A stretch of 64,000 bases of DNA from Paramecium pentaurelia (taxonomy: Eukaryota > Ciliophora > Oligohymenophorea > Peniculida > Parameciidae). This document shows positions 12,585 through 25,347 of this stretch, in pieces. The notes beneath the pieces are model-generated. The model was not told the DNA's origin, did not search any database, and saw only the letters and a list, made by a program, of their open reading frames with translations. The DNA lies in contig CAJJDO010000029.1 of assembly GCA_905183005.1 (NCBI GenBank), forward strand, positions 216,091 through 280,090. Reading direction: 5' to 3'. Numbering within the stretch: the stretch's first letter is position 1; each line of letters begins with the position of its first letter. A program made the translations under genes and the position numbers.

Positions 12585-13792
12585 ATGCCAAATAAACAAC
12601 CTAAAAAGAGTTAAAAGAAAAAGAATTAAAAAAAATAGCCAAAACAATACTAATCAATTGATAATTAAGTAAACAATACTATTTAAAAACCTCAACAAAT
12701 AAAATTCAGAGAATAAGAGCAACATTTAATTTAAAAATTCATAAATTCTAATGATGAATATAAAATATTACTTTTGACAGGATAACAAGGAACAGGTAAA
12801 ACTACTTTGATTCATTAATGTACTAAATAATGGAGAATAAAGAAGTACAAAATTATATATACAAATGCTATGGGATTTTAAAATTATAAAGACGTTATTT
12901 AATATTTATCAAAACAATTATAATTACGATATATTAATACTCATGAAGATTTCATAAAGAAATTACAAAAATAAACATCAATCAAACAGTAATATCAAAT
13001 TTTATGATAATTTAGGATTATAATTTTTGATGAATTTGAAAATTTATTTAATGGAAATTAAGTTGAAACTTCATAAATATTTTAATTATCTAAATATACT
13101 CATCTTATAGGAATTTGTAATAATATTGGATTTTTAGATATGCAATCAAATAAATAATAAATAAAAGTACCTCCCTATTAGAATATTATATTTGAGCCTT
13201 ATACTTTGAATTAAGTATAAGAATTAGTAAAAGATATTCTTAAAACAACTGAATAAACGTAATTGTTATAATTATATGTTAAAGGTAATTTGATTAGAAT
13301 GCTGTTAAATTAATAATATCTAAAACCTACAATTAAAAAGGGGGAGATATGAGATAAATTTAAGAAATTTTGAATAAAATAATTAGAAATGCTGAAGAAG
13401 GTTTGAATGAAAATCAAGATATAAATTTAAATAGATTTGATTCTGATATGAAAGGATGTGTTGAATCTTTAGCTTTAAATTAATAATTAATTTTAATAGG
13501 ATTGATGGTTTTGTTAAAATAAAATCCAATTGATTTAGAAATTGATATGCAAGATTTAATAAGGAAAGTTAATGAAATTAAATATAAAATGAATTTTCAA
13601 TTAAATGTAGATTTAGAGGAAGAAATAATTCAATTAAAGAATTACAATGTTTTTGATATACGAGAAGTAATCTAAGAATAAATGAACTTTAAAGTAAAAA
13701 TAAAAAAGGTGAAATGTAAATTTACATCTGATGAATTGAAATATTAATTATCTGATCTTGATGCTATTAAAAACATTTTACAATAATTATGA
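12585..13792 (+). CDS. ORC1/CDC6-type AAA+ ATPase
   Basis: 386 aa with introns 12989-13015 (27 nt, in frame but containing TGA) and 13278-13297 (20 nt). A basic Gln/Lys-rich leader precedes Walker A GQQGTGKT (~66-73). Walker B IIIFDEFENL (~136-145) is created across the first intron. Sensor-1-like LIGICNNI and the P-P-Y-x-x-I-I-F-x-PY stretch typical of Orc1/Cdc6 follow. The second intron is needed to give the sensor-2/lid helix AVKLIISKTYNQKGGDMRQ, which matches the A-x-x-x-x-x-x-x-GD-x-R pattern of CDC6/ORC1. Such proteins load MCM at replication origins. Which of the two it represents is not decidable here; it lacks the BAH domain of many ORC1 proteins. Its stop overlaps the next start. 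Confidence 0.8.
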
Positions 13793-14693
13793 ATATATTT
13801 GATATATAATCATTAACATCGTATTATCATTCCAGACCTAATTAGCCACTTCGCAAAAGAACTTACAAACATGGAAGCTAATATAAAGTATACTCTTTCT
13901 CAAGAACTTATACTAAAATGAAACCAAGTTTATCCTTTAGTGAAAAGAAATAAATTGTCTCTGAAGATAAAGTTCTCAATTAAAGTTGTCATTGCACAGA
14001 TTGTGGAGGTAAAATTCATAAGAAATTACTCTCAAAATAAGATAATGATCATTTTCCACTTGAAAAGATTATCAAAATTAAGCATTTGGAATTAGATAAA
14101 ACTCCAAATAATGTGGAAACACTTCTTCGCTCAAGTGGAAATCCATCTATGTAAATATAATTCATATTTTAAGACATACTCCTATTAATTTAAGTAAAGC
14201 AAGAACAAAATTTAAGCCAATTACTCATATCCTTTAAATGGTACATGTGAAAAGTGTATTATCAAAGTTAGTAAATTCTCAACCAATCAAAAAATAATAA
14301 TAAGTGTTTTAATCATCTCCTTAAACTCTCTCTGATTTTACTTCGAAGATATAAGCATTGAAAATTTTAGAACCTAAAGAAATATAAACTCCTTTGATTG
14401 TATAAAGATTGAAAACTGAACCCAATATACAAAACTAGCAATAACAAATATAATTTGATACAAAAAAGTTTTATTATCCACGAGTCTCTAGAATAAGTTA
14501 AATTGGAGCTTCAAGTCTATTAAATTCATCAGAAGGAATTGATAAGAAACCTGTGAATAAATTAGCTGCTTTAACTAGTAGATATAAATCTCCAGATAAT
14601 CTAAAAATAAGAACATTATCTTAAAGAATTCAATGTACTTATTTCAAAAAATCAGATTCTAAAGTGAAAGACATTGTAAAGAGACACAATTGA
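13789..14693 (+). CDS. Basic hypothetical protein overlapping the ORC/CDC6-like gene by 4 bp
   Basis: 293 aa with one 23-nt intron at 14151-14173. The first in-frame ATG shares ATGA with the upstream stop (13789-13792). A later ATG at 13918 is possible, but the residues between look coding (RPNQPLRKRTYKHGSQYKVY). A CxCxxC cluster (SCHCTDCGGKIH) near residue 70 may bind metal. The rest is basic, Ser/Gln/Lys-rich and probably disordered. No family is recognised. The next gene starts 17 bp after this stop, so three genes here are packed almost without spacers. Confidence 0.7.
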
Positions 14694-14709
14694 TGTTTAT
14701 TATTAAATT

Positions 14710-17565
14710 ATGAAAAAATAAAGAGTATAACAATAATCAAGATTTCCTATAACACAAAGACCTTTATAATCATTTGATTTAGAAACTGAAGAATAAATAG
14801 AATAGAAATTCAGTGAATTTTTGAATGAAGCTTAAAATGAAACAATAAAATTAGTAACAGTTGAGAAAGGTAAATAAAGAAGATTGGCATTTAATCAATT
14901 CAAAAAGAAAACTATAAAGGATAGTCAAATGATTGAATAATCTTCATATGATGGAGAAAATCAATCTAGAGCAGATGAGATTATTGAATTAGATTTAAAA
15001 CCAGAAAAGAAAATTAGTTAAAAAAATGAAGAATTTTACAAATTTTTTGTTGATCGATATTTTCATAAATAAGAAGTAAAATAATCAGTATCTACATAAA
15101 CTTTAACAAATGATGTAAACTTTTTAGTCAATAGATATGGAGATGTATACTTAATAATGTAATTTAGTTTTTATAAAATTCACTTATGTCTAGTTTAATT
15201 ATTGATACTTTAAAACACAAATTTTAGAATCAAATACCTATGTATGATCATTTTGGAACAGCATAAAAGATTTTATAATCATTTAATGTGTCAGCTGTTA
15301 CTTTATGTAATATGAAGACAGCTGAAGAACGATAAACTTATTTAATTAATAGTTTTTAATAGAAATGTGATTCATTGATGAATGAATGGATTCTCAAAAT
15401 AGCAAAGAAGGATAAATAATTATAATTGATAGATAAGTAATTTACACTTACAAGAATGAAAAATCGTAAATAATAAAATGATTTATTTAAATGGTTAACA
15501 TTAAAAAGTAAGTATTAGGTACTTCAAAAAAAACTAAGAGAAATGCTTATGGAAAAAATAAATGAATATGAAAATCAAATTAAAATTGCTGAAGCCATTA
15601 GTTAAAATAAAAAAGTTAACTTAAAAGGTATAGAAACTATTTAAACTTCATAAATTCTTAAAAATAATAATTTCTAATAACAAAACAATCAAGATTTATT
15701 ATAATGGAATCCAATATTGGAAGCCAAATTTTAAAAAGAAAGATTAAAAGCTTAGTATACATATAATTCAGCAATTAATTCAAGCAATTTCAATCAAGTA
15801 GCCTTTATGTAAATTTTTGATTAAGTAAAAATTGATGATCCTGTATATTTATAAAGAGAAGTTAAAATGTAAAAATATATGAATGGAGATTGGTTAACAC
15901 CATAGGAAATGAAATTTCTTGCAAATACATCAGAATTACTGAATAAATGTGTTGATTAAAAATAAGTCAAAAAAGTAGTTATGCATATCAAAGAAAAATA
16001 AATCTATGATTTAGAAAATTACTTAGCTTAATAAATTATTTAAAATCATTAGTCACTTAATTGTTAAATTTAATAAGCTAGATCATATTGGTTAAAAGAA
16101 TAAATAACTAAAAAAAAAGCATAAATTAAATAACATGATAAATAACTCTAAGAATCAATGAAACATAACAAAATACTAAAGGAACATGATAAAAAAGTCA
16201 AAAAACTTTAAAGAATTTGCAAAAAATTAGAATAGAATATCTCTATAAAAGATTAAGTCTATAGAAACTTCTTTGCTTTAATATTTGTTAGAAAAATAAT
16301 ATAGAAAGTTGAATATCTACGATTTATTAAAATGGAAAAAAGCAATATATTTGTAAAGGAAACACTAGCAGAATAAGAAAAATTAAGAGTGCATAAAGAA
16401 AGATTAAAAACACTATCATTACCATATAATCATGAAGAAGATAAACGGAGGAAATATCATCCATCTTCTAAAGTAGGATTTGTTCCTACTCATGGGATGA
16501 CCGCTGATGATTGGGATAGTTTAGAAGGTTAAAAATTAGCTGAAAGAATTAAGATATAAAAATAAAAAGAAAATGAATATAGATTAGGAGTATTATCTAT
16601 AGATAAGAATACAAAAGAAAACTTTAAAAAATTTTATTCATCAGGACCTAATAAAGCATTAAGATAAGATCCAATTTTTGATCTATAAAATCCAAATGAA
16701 CCTCCTAAATTGACAGATAAAGAATTAAATTCAATTATAATGATTTAAAGAGCTATCCGAAAAAGAATTGCTTATAAAAAATTAAAAAACTATAAAGAAT
16801 TATTTTTTCAAAAAAAACTTCGAATTTATTAAGAAAAGTTATCAAGACTTAATTCAGAAAAGGAATTCCAATCAAATATTAAAGAAATAACAATATAATT
16901 AATTAATAAACCTTAAATCAGAATCAAAACTTCAATTAATAGAGCTTAATCAGAAATATCTTTAACTAAATCTATGAGAACTAAATTAAAAACTGAAGAG
17001 ACTGCTGAACCATCTTCAATTGGATTTGGTAGATAAGGTAGATTAGTAACAACTTAAAATTTATCTAAAGTCAAAGTTCTTCTTGTTAAACATGAAAGAC
17101 TTCTTAGATATACAAAATTGAATTAACCAAATCATATCATAAAATCAGGATTCTATTATACATAAGATGATATAGATGTTATGGATTAAGATGGAAATAC
17201 AGCTTTGTATTATGCATCTATGCATGGAAATAATATTTTAATAGATTTTATGTTAAAACATGGAGCTAATCCTAATGTATTATGCAGTGATGGAACTCCT
17301 ATGCATATGGCTGTCAAATCAAATAAAATAGATGTAATATATTTTGATTTATATCTCTTAGGTAATATACTTGTTATTAAATAATGGTGGAAGCTTAAAT
17401 ATTGTAAATCAACATAATTTCACTCCTCTAGTATATGCAACTGACAAAATATTAAAATAATTAGGTATGAAATAAAAAGGCATTGTTTCTGTTTCCAAAA
17501 AATTTACAGAAGTTAAAAATGATGAAATACTTGAATCTAAAGACATGGCTTCTTAATGTGATTGA
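14710..17565 (+). CDS. Large ankyrin-repeat protein with IQ-like motif
   Basis: 934 aa with introns 15145-15167 (23 nt) and 17334-17361 (28 nt). The first ~800 residues are Lys/Gln-rich, with long predicted helices and coiled coil. An IQ-like segment (IQRAIRKRIAYKKLKNY) near residue 672 could bind calmodulin. The C-terminal ~110 residues are ankyrin repeats: DQDGNTALYYASMHGN, then LKHGANPNVL...GTPMHMAVKSN, then VIYLLLNNGGSLNIV...NFTPLVYAT. The second intron splits the third repeat, and splicing restores it. The layout suggests a scaffold at the cytoskeleton or cilium. The intron's 5' end resembles the start of the following exon (see findings). Confidence 0.85.
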
Positions 17566-17732
17566 TGAATTTCATCTATTCATTCTAGTTTTGTTTTTTA
17601 AACATGAGTTGTTAAAAATCATATTACTGAAATTTTAAGCTTCCCCCATTATAAATTTATACAAATAAATAGTATTTAATTGGTAAAAAACAAAAAAATT
17701 AACAAATAATAAAATCTTTATAAAACTAATAT

Positions 17733-18143
17733 TCAATGGCAGATGTATCACTTTTGAATATTTCATTTAGCCTATCAAAATTGTGATGTGCATTCTTTGT
17801 TGCCCATAATGGTTCAGTTACTACTCTTTTTTGCATAATTGTGCTAGAACATGTGATATCACATCAAAAAGTAACAGTTATATTTCATATTATATAGTCT
17901 TTAAAAGCATTGGAAGTACACTTTGGAAAGTTTTGTTTGTCTTATTTATGGCTTTTTGTGGATTTGAACTTGTGAATTGTGTATTATGTATTGTAGGATG
18001 TGTTCATTGTTTCGGAACTCCATTTTAGGTTTGATTTTCAATTAATATACAAAGGCATACTAAGGAGGTAGTACATGGGTAGACTCTTTCCATAAAATGG
18101 TACTAGAACCTAGTTGTGATTTTGAAGGGAAAATAAGTGACAT
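17733..18143 (-). CDS. Small hypothetical gene, 3' end unresolved
   Basis: The frame opens at ATG 18141-18143 (MSLIFPSKSQLGSSTILW...) in a stretch of locally higher GC. It runs through a basic region (QVQIHKKPQIRQTKLSK). Two introns (likely 23 and 32 nt) must then be removed to join RVVTEPLWATKNAHHNFDRL and NEIFKSDTSAIEY. No convincing TGA follows, so the given end is approximate; a 19-nt single-intron alternative also exists. It converges with the ankyrin gene whose stop is at 17565. The short, Pro-, Tyr- and Trp-containing makeup is like small axonemal proteins, but I recognise no family. Confidence 0.4.
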
Positions 18144-19043
18144 TCTTGGGAAAATGTTTAAACATTGATTATATTTATAGCAAAAAGCATCATTATCAAA
18201 ATTTCATTCTTATCAATATAAAATAATAGTTTCAATCTAATCATTTTTAAGAATTATTTTTACTTATCATTCTCAAAAGACAATAATGAGATATTTTATA
18301 TATGAAAAAGATCAAAAGTATTTTTAATAAATTTTGCTTTTATTTTACATAGCATATATATTTGAAGAATAAGAATAATGATGGAATAAAAAGTATAATA
18401 GAAGTGCAGATTTTATAGATTTAAATATTTTAAAGGCTATAATATCAATTTAATATATATAAACTGATGAAAAAGCAAATTTTATTTATGATATACTTAA
18501 TAGAATCTTTCAATTTGTAGAACACCTATTATCAATGAATAATTTATTGTAATAGTAAGGTATTAATTAAATAAATATCTCTCAGAATAAAATAATTAGA
18601 CAAATATTGATTATTATTACATAATTACAACAGATTAATTTAATAATAGTATTCAAAATATGTTTTGTTATGTTTAAAATCTTAATATTTTAAGTTGTAT
18701 CTGTTAATAAATTTTGTTTGATAAAAATCATTTTATTAAATTCATTAAAAAGATTAATAACAATATTTTAGAAAATAATTCAATTCTAAAGTAATTTTTA
18801 ATTTATTTTTACATTCTAATAATAATATATTTAGAATATAAAGTATTTTTTTATATAAAATGATTATTTAAAAAATAAATACAAATGAATATGTTAAATT
18901 ATAGTATAAATTTTTTATCATTAATTTGTTTAATTAAGTTTTACATATAGAAAATAAAATAGTATAATTACTTATATTACTAAAAAGTCAAATTCAAAAT
19001 ATAAATAATTTGATTTTTAATTATAAATTGCCATCATATTAAT
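18144..19043. other. AT-rich intergenic region, no gene seen
   Basis: Nothing coding is recognised; there are frequent TGA codons in all frames and long A/T runs. Confidence 0.55.
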
Positions 19044-19390
19044 ATGGCAAAGAGTGAGATATAATAAATAATAAAATCAATCAAATAAAAAGGTTTGAAA
19101 AGAAAAATGTAAGATTTATTAAAATCTAATAAGAAATGTTATTAATACAAATGATTTAAGTTTAATAAATGATTTGAAATTTGATTAATAAATTATAATC
19201 TGAATGGAGGGGAGTTTGAGTCATAAAATCTTTAATAAGTGTTGATATCAGATGGTTCTATTTAAGTACATATAGTAGATAAAGTTTCATAATAATTTTC
19301 AATATATGATGATAATATAAAACGAGTCACTTTAGTAAATGTAAATAATTCTTAATTTATTAATATCTATTTAAGAAAATAAATTACTTT
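19044..19390 (+). pseudogene. Possible decayed gene with in-frame TGA codons
   Basis: A frame starting ATG at 19044 reads MAKSEIQQIIKSIKQKGLKRK and later, in the same frame, NGGEFESQNLQQVLISDGSI and VHIVDKVSQQFSIYDDNIKR, which look like real protein. Three TGA codons lie between (first at 19152-19154), and I found no GT...AG pair that removes them and keeps the frame. It is either a decayed gene or a gene with an intron pattern I could not solve. There is no known homolog in mind. Confidence 0.35.
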
Positions 19391-19735
19391 AAACTTAATA
19401 ATTATAAATAATAAATATAAATATTTCAAATTTACTTTCATAATATTTCATATTAGTTCTTTTTTATAATTAATATCTATCAGAATTTTTATGATTTATT
19501 ATTTAAGATATTAGATTCTATTATTTTAATAAATATTAAAGATATTAAAATTTAAATTATCAATTAGCTGATTAAATTATTTTTGAATTAAAGAATACAA
19601 AATCTTTGTTGGTTTTAAAAATATGACAATATTTAATTTTATTTTATTATTAAGTGTAGATGGAAGAGAGAGTAAAATATGAATAATAGTTGATATAAAG
19701 TATTATGATATTAAAATATAAATTAAATTAATATA

Positions 19736-22550
19736 ATGGGAAACGCTGTTTTATGTTAGGAACCTAAGAAAAAAACAACAAGAGGCAAACAGAATGATAG
19801 AACTCCTAAAAAAATAGAAATTAGTGAAAGTGCACCTTAAACACAAAGAATATAACAATAATAATAAGTTCGAACTCCAAAACCATAATAAGTTGATAAT
19901 TATAATTGTCAAGTTCATTCTGATGAACCAATCAAAGCTGTTTGTATGTGTGAAGATTGTTCACACAATAATAAAATTTTATGTGTAGAATGCTTGATAG
20001 ATTATTCTTGTAGTAAGAAACTTCGAATTTCAGATTATCTCAGACATTTAAGAAGTTGTTTATCAAAGGATGCATAAGAAGCATTTATGGAATTATTTGA
20101 TGAGAAGAATTAAGTTAAGTCTGATTTGAATAGATAAATTACAGCTGTGATTGAAATGGTCTTAACAAAATTGTCTTCGATTGGATAACAATATGTTCCA
20201 ATTTTAATTACTAATTATTATTGGGCCTCATAGAGACTTCCATTTAAATTGAAAGAGTAAACAATACATTAACTTGAGCTTATTTTAGAGAGTACATAAA
20301 TAATTATATTATGACAATTTTAGATAAGGCAAATGAAGCTCATCCAGAGACTTTAGATTTTGCAATTTATTTAATTTAGAATCGTGGAGTAGTAGAAACA
20401 ATGTGTGAATAAATAGAGAGAAAGAAAAATAAAATAACAGAATTTTCAAATGACTTTGTATTTAAGTTTAATTAAGTAGTAAGTAAATATATGACAGCAA
20501 TAGAAGTAATAATAATTATTATTATAGTTTCTATTTCATTTATTAACTACTCCTATGGAATATTTATTAGATGAGGATTAGAAACCATAATTAATGAGTA
20601 AGAGGATTGTTTAGAATAAAGATTAATCTAATATACAAAGTAGAATTAAATAGAATGAAGATAAATCAAACATTATTTCTCCAAAGGAATCTTAATAGAT
20701 AAATAATTAATAAAGTTAATAATAATAGAAGGTGAACTTTAAATGTTTAGCACATAATTAGGAAGTAAAATAGATATAAAAATAGTAAGGTGTTAGCTAT
20801 TTGTGTAAAATAGGATTGCCAACATAAAGATAGAAAAATGTGTGCAGATTGTTTAATAGATACAAAATGTGTAGATAGAATGAAGATGAGTGAATTTAGT
20901 GCAAGATTAAGTAGAATATTGAATAAGGAAATTATTGAATAATTGGCTATACCTTGGGATGATTTAAGTATACATAAAGGAATTGAAAAGTTATTTAGTA
21001 CAGCTGGAGAAAATGTTAAAAATTTATTATCAGAATATTCTCTATCTGTTAAAGAAATGTTTGTTAAATATCATTTAATAGAGGAATCTACACCTAAAGA
21101 ATTGAGGGGATAATTTACAAAAGAATACTTTGATCAATTTATTCATATGATGACTGTATAGTATATTATTAAAATTACTATTTTAGAAAAATAGCATCAA
21201 ATAATCCTGCTGTTATTTTAGGAATAAAATTCATTAATAATAAATAATTAATAGATAATATGTTAAGTGCAATTGTTAAAACTGAATAAGTGTTACCAAA
21301 AAAGGCTGATAAATTATAACATAAACTTGTTAGTATTAGTTAATTGTTTTTGGAGAAGATATAAAATCTAATGGATTTGTATAAATAACATGGTGAAATT
21401 GAAGCCATATAAAAATAATATCAATTATTAAATAATGAACCATTTTGTTTAGAAGAAAGCATATATAAAATTAAATAAGATGGTAAGAGTTTGAGTGAAT
21501 GGGAACCTTTTCACTTTTTTAAACCATCTGATAAAAATATAATAGATGTTTGTTTTATTAATGATAATTTAGCAGCTATTGCAATTATTGATGGAACTAT
21601 TATAATTTATAATGTTAATTTAAAAAAATAAACTCAAATTTTAAAACATGGAATATTTGTATTTTCTTTAAGAGCTTTTTAATTTAATGGATAATCAGTA
21701 TTACTATCTAGTGGATATTCTCCATAAACAGGTAATTCATTATGTAGTTGGGATTTGAAAACATTAAAACCAACATTTATTGTATCATAAGCTCATAATA
21801 ATTCTATTAGAAAAATAAAATATTTACATGTTAATCCTCAATTCTCATAAAACTTCTTTACTAATAGTACAACAACTGCTTAGTTAAGTAGTCAAGTATC
21901 ATAGACTGGAAGCATGAATAGTATATTTTTAGATATTGATGAATAAATACTATCCTGTTCTGATGATGGAATTATTAAATTATGGAAATTAGATACTAAT
22001 TTAAAAATTGTTGAAGAATAAATCTTAAAATAAGGACAATAAGTATTAGATTTCACTTTATTAAATGGATGTATTCTAGTTTCTGCAAATAATGATAAAA
22101 CTGTATCATTATCATTACCATTTTCAAATATTAATCCTTTTTAATATATAAATGATGATTGTCTTGTTTATGCTGTCTCACCTATAGATTAATTAATTTC
22201 TAAAAAGAAATAATCAATTTAATAGAAATTCATTACAGGAAATGAAAAGGGAATAGCTAAAATATTTTAATGGTAAAATGGAAGGGCTGTTATTATGAAA
22301 TAGCTTAATTTACATGAAGATAAAATTACTAAAATTTCTATGTATTGCTTCATAATACATTAGGTTATAACCAGGATTTATAGCTAGCGTAAGCAACGAT
22401 AAATCAATAAGTTTAACTTTAATATAATAAGCCAAGGTCCTTACTAAAATAGAGAAACATGAATATGGAATAGTTTCATTTGCTTACCTCAAAGCAAATG
22501 GATTTATGATAACAGCTGATTAGGGAGGAAATGCTATACTTTGGAGATGA
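19736..22550 (+). CDS. Myristoylated B-box zinc-finger / WD40 protein
   Basis: 895 aa after removing five introns (20292-20323, 20506-20527, 20765-20789, 21161-21186, 22342-22363); the remainder is exactly divisible by three. The N-terminus MGNAVLCQ fits N-myristoylation plus a palmitoylated Cys. Two Cys/His clusters look like B-boxes: residues ~57-115 (CQVHSDEP...CMCEDC...LCVECL) and again ~315-370 (CLAHNQEV...CVKQDCQHKDRKMCADCL), each followed by helical sequence. Residues ~550-895 hold WD40-type repeats (LSSGYSP..GNSLCSWDL, ILSCSDDGIIKLWKL, MITADQGGNAILWR). This looks like a membrane-tethered scaffold. Such B-box/WD40 proteins are an expanded class in ciliates; the partner is unknown. Confidence 0.85.
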
Positions 22551-22824
22551 TTATTAATTATTAAAATCTATAAATTATTCTACTAAAATCTTTGAAAAGA
22601 TATTCAAATATTATTTATACTTACCTCTTTAATATTATATTTTTTTATTTAATTCAATATATATTTATCATATTATTTGTAATATAAATAAATGAAAAAC
22701 ATATGTATATTGAATAATAATATTCATAAGACAAAAATGACAATAGGAATATTCTAAGATGTTATTTTCTCTTTTTTGTTGATATATTTGTTTATTTATT
22801 AAAATTATTTGTTTATTAACTTAT

Positions 22825-23453
22825 ATGAGTGACTAACTAAATTTTAATTTAAAACTCTATAGAGAAAGACTAACTGATAAGTATTCGAGAAATAATTCAA
22901 ATTCAATTATAGGATAAGACAATTTATTAAGCAGTCAACGAAAATCATTCAAAAAAAAGTAATTCTTAATGGAATTGTAGTGCTCCAACTCTCGATTCCA
23001 TATCAAGTAGATTATAGAATCATAGCAGTAATAAACTAAAAACAGATTCACGTGTTTGCTCTCCAAAAAATTTATCATCACCTGTAACTCTTAATGGAAT
23101 GCAATAAAAGTAAAAATAAATTTTATTTCAGAATTAAATCAATAACAACATCACCTTAGCAATTTGTTAATAATAATTTTGGACATCCCATAAGTAGTCC
23201 TAAATCTGTTGTTACACACTTTTAAGGATTTTATTAATCTCCAAGAGCATAAACTGATCGCAATGAAATTTAATAAATAAAAAGATATAACTCAAATAAT
23301 GATATTACTGAGATGATACCCTTTCATGATTTAGTTAATATGAGAAATAAACTAGAAAATTATGATATTAATGCAGCTCATATATCACCAACTTATCTAA
23401 GTGAAATAGTAAAATTGGCACATGTTATCAATACACAATTATAGAAAAAATGA
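22825..23453 (+). CDS. Ser/Asn-rich hypothetical protein
   Basis: 194 aa with introns 22959-22980 and 23110-23131 (both 22 nt). The sequence is rich in Ser, Asn, Gln and Pro with many S-P sites (VCSPKN, SSPVTLN, TTSPQQ, ISSPKS, YQSPRA), suggesting a disordered phosphoprotein. The C-terminal 50 residues look helical (FHDLVNMRNKLENYD...LSEIVKLAHVINTQLQKK). There is no known domain. The next gene starts 40 bp downstream on the same strand. Confidence 0.7.
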
Positions 23454-23493
23454 TAATGTAAAATAAATATATCTATTTAAATAATATTATTAA

Positions 23494-24782
23494 ATGTCAG
23501 CTAAAGAATTGTTAATTCAACTTTTTGCCTTGCCTAAAGGAGAAATCATATTCCAAGACTATTCTTGTGCTTTAAAAAGCTTAATCTCAAAGTATGGTAG
23601 GATTTTTATAGCCGAAAATCACATTTGCTTTTATGCCAATTTGGCTGGCAGTAAGATCAATTTGGTTTTCAAAGTTAATGATATATAAAGAATAGAAAGT
23701 AAGAATAAAAATGATATTGAAATTACTTTAAATAATAATAAGGTTTATTGTTTTACTAGTTTTTAAAATAAAGATCATGTATTCAATTTTATGAATTCAT
23801 TATTATAAGGTTAACCATTAAGTACTTTTAGTGATTCATAAGTAAATACTGAATCATCTAATAATGATTAATCAATAATAGATAATACTGATGTTGAAAT
23901 TTAATTTTTGAAATCAGAATCTTCAACTGATTAAGAAATATGCAAATTCACATTCCCTTTTTCATTAGATAAATTCTTTGATTTTTTCATAGCTGATAAT
24001 GCTTCTTTGTATTCAGTATATGATCATCGTTAAAATGAAAAAGACACTGATATGAATATAACCAAATGGACAGTTAATGAAGATATTTAAGATATGTATT
24101 AAAGAGAAATGAAACATGTTATGAAACTTACTGGAGTACCCTTTAAAGATAAAACAAGAATGCATAAATTATTCACTTACAAAAGAGATCAGCAAAAATT
24201 AATATATACTTGTACAACACATACTTTAGATGTGCCATATGGAAATTGCTTTTAAGCTGAAGAAAAATGGGAAGTTACTTAACCAGAAGATAATAAATGT
24301 CTACTTAGAGTATTTGTGTCAGTTGTATTTACTAAATCTACTATAATGAAAAATACTATTATAAGTAGAACTATGGCAGGATATAAAGAGGATTATGAAA
24401 AATGGATTAATAATGTGAAAATTAGATTAGAAGCTTAAGCAAAATAATCTAAATTATCAGTTTCTTATTCAACTCATGAATATGAAGAGTATAAATTTAT
24501 TAATAATTCTTTAGATCAATGAAATTAGATAATGAAAATATATTTAGTAAAATTCTTAAAAATTCAAATTCTGATCTTTCAAATTAAAAAGAAAAAAGTG
24601 GATTACCTTCAATTGTTATACAAAAAGAAGCTTGTTTTGTATTGTTAATTACAATAATGATTATAATTATGTTAATCTAAATAGGAATGATGAGTAATCA
24701 GTCAACAAGACTTGAATAATTAGAATAGATACTTTTGCAAAATCAGTAATAACGATTTTAATTATTGAATGATTAATTATGA
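23494..24782 (+). CDS. GRAM-VASt domain protein with C-terminal TM (Lam/GRAMD1-type sterol transfer)
   Basis: 420 aa with intron 24489-24514. Residues ~9-107 form a GRAM domain (GRIFIAENHICFYANLAG, then VFKVNDIQRIE). Residues ~150-325 form a VASt/StART-like domain (FPFSLDKFFDFFIADN, WTVNEDIQDMYQREMKHVMKL, ...MAGYKEDYEKWI). A transmembrane helix (CFVLLITIMIIIMLIQIGMM) lies near residue 380, followed by a short coiled coil. This is the order in yeast Lam/Ysp and animal GRAMD1/Aster proteins, which sit in the ER and move sterol at membrane contact sites. Sterol transfer is inferred from the family. The last exon, with the TM segment, only appears after splicing. Confidence 0.85.
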
Positions 24783-25347
24783 GTTGTTATTTCAACTAAT
24801 ATTATTATAATAATTATATTTAATTATACATCTTTTTTAATTCTTAATATATAAAAAATAATCATCTTATTTTATAAACTTTCACAATAATTTCTATAGT
24901 TAACTCAATTATATAATCATTTCTCTAACTCTTATTTATTTTTAATAATTTTTTATCACTTAAATTCTATTAATTAATAATTCTTCAAATTTTTCAATAA
25001 TCTAACTAATATACAAGGATTATCATATATTATTATCATTTATTAGAATATTCAAACCTTATATTGTATGTAATTTATAATTAAATTAATTGAAAACAGA
25101 AAATAAGTTAATAGAAATTAATATTATAATAGTATTCAGTATTTAAATTAATTTATATTATTTTTCTTTTGATATAAATAATCTAAACAATTCCTAATCT
25201 TATTTAAGGTTTCAAAATTTTTAAATCCTGTTTTAACAACATCTAATTTATTGTTTTAGTTACATTTAATTTTTAGAAAAGGGATTTTATGATAATAGTA
25301 AGAGTTTTGATTAAATATTTATTATAAACAAAATAAGTTATATCAAA
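24783..25347. other. AT-rich intergenic region, no gene seen
   Basis: No coding frame or RNA gene recognised. Confidence 0.55.

Noticed and set aside
13278..13333. A single 56-nt intron in the ORC/CDC6-like gene
   Set aside because: A 20-nt intron at 13278-13297 gives a better lid helix and fits the length range of this genome.
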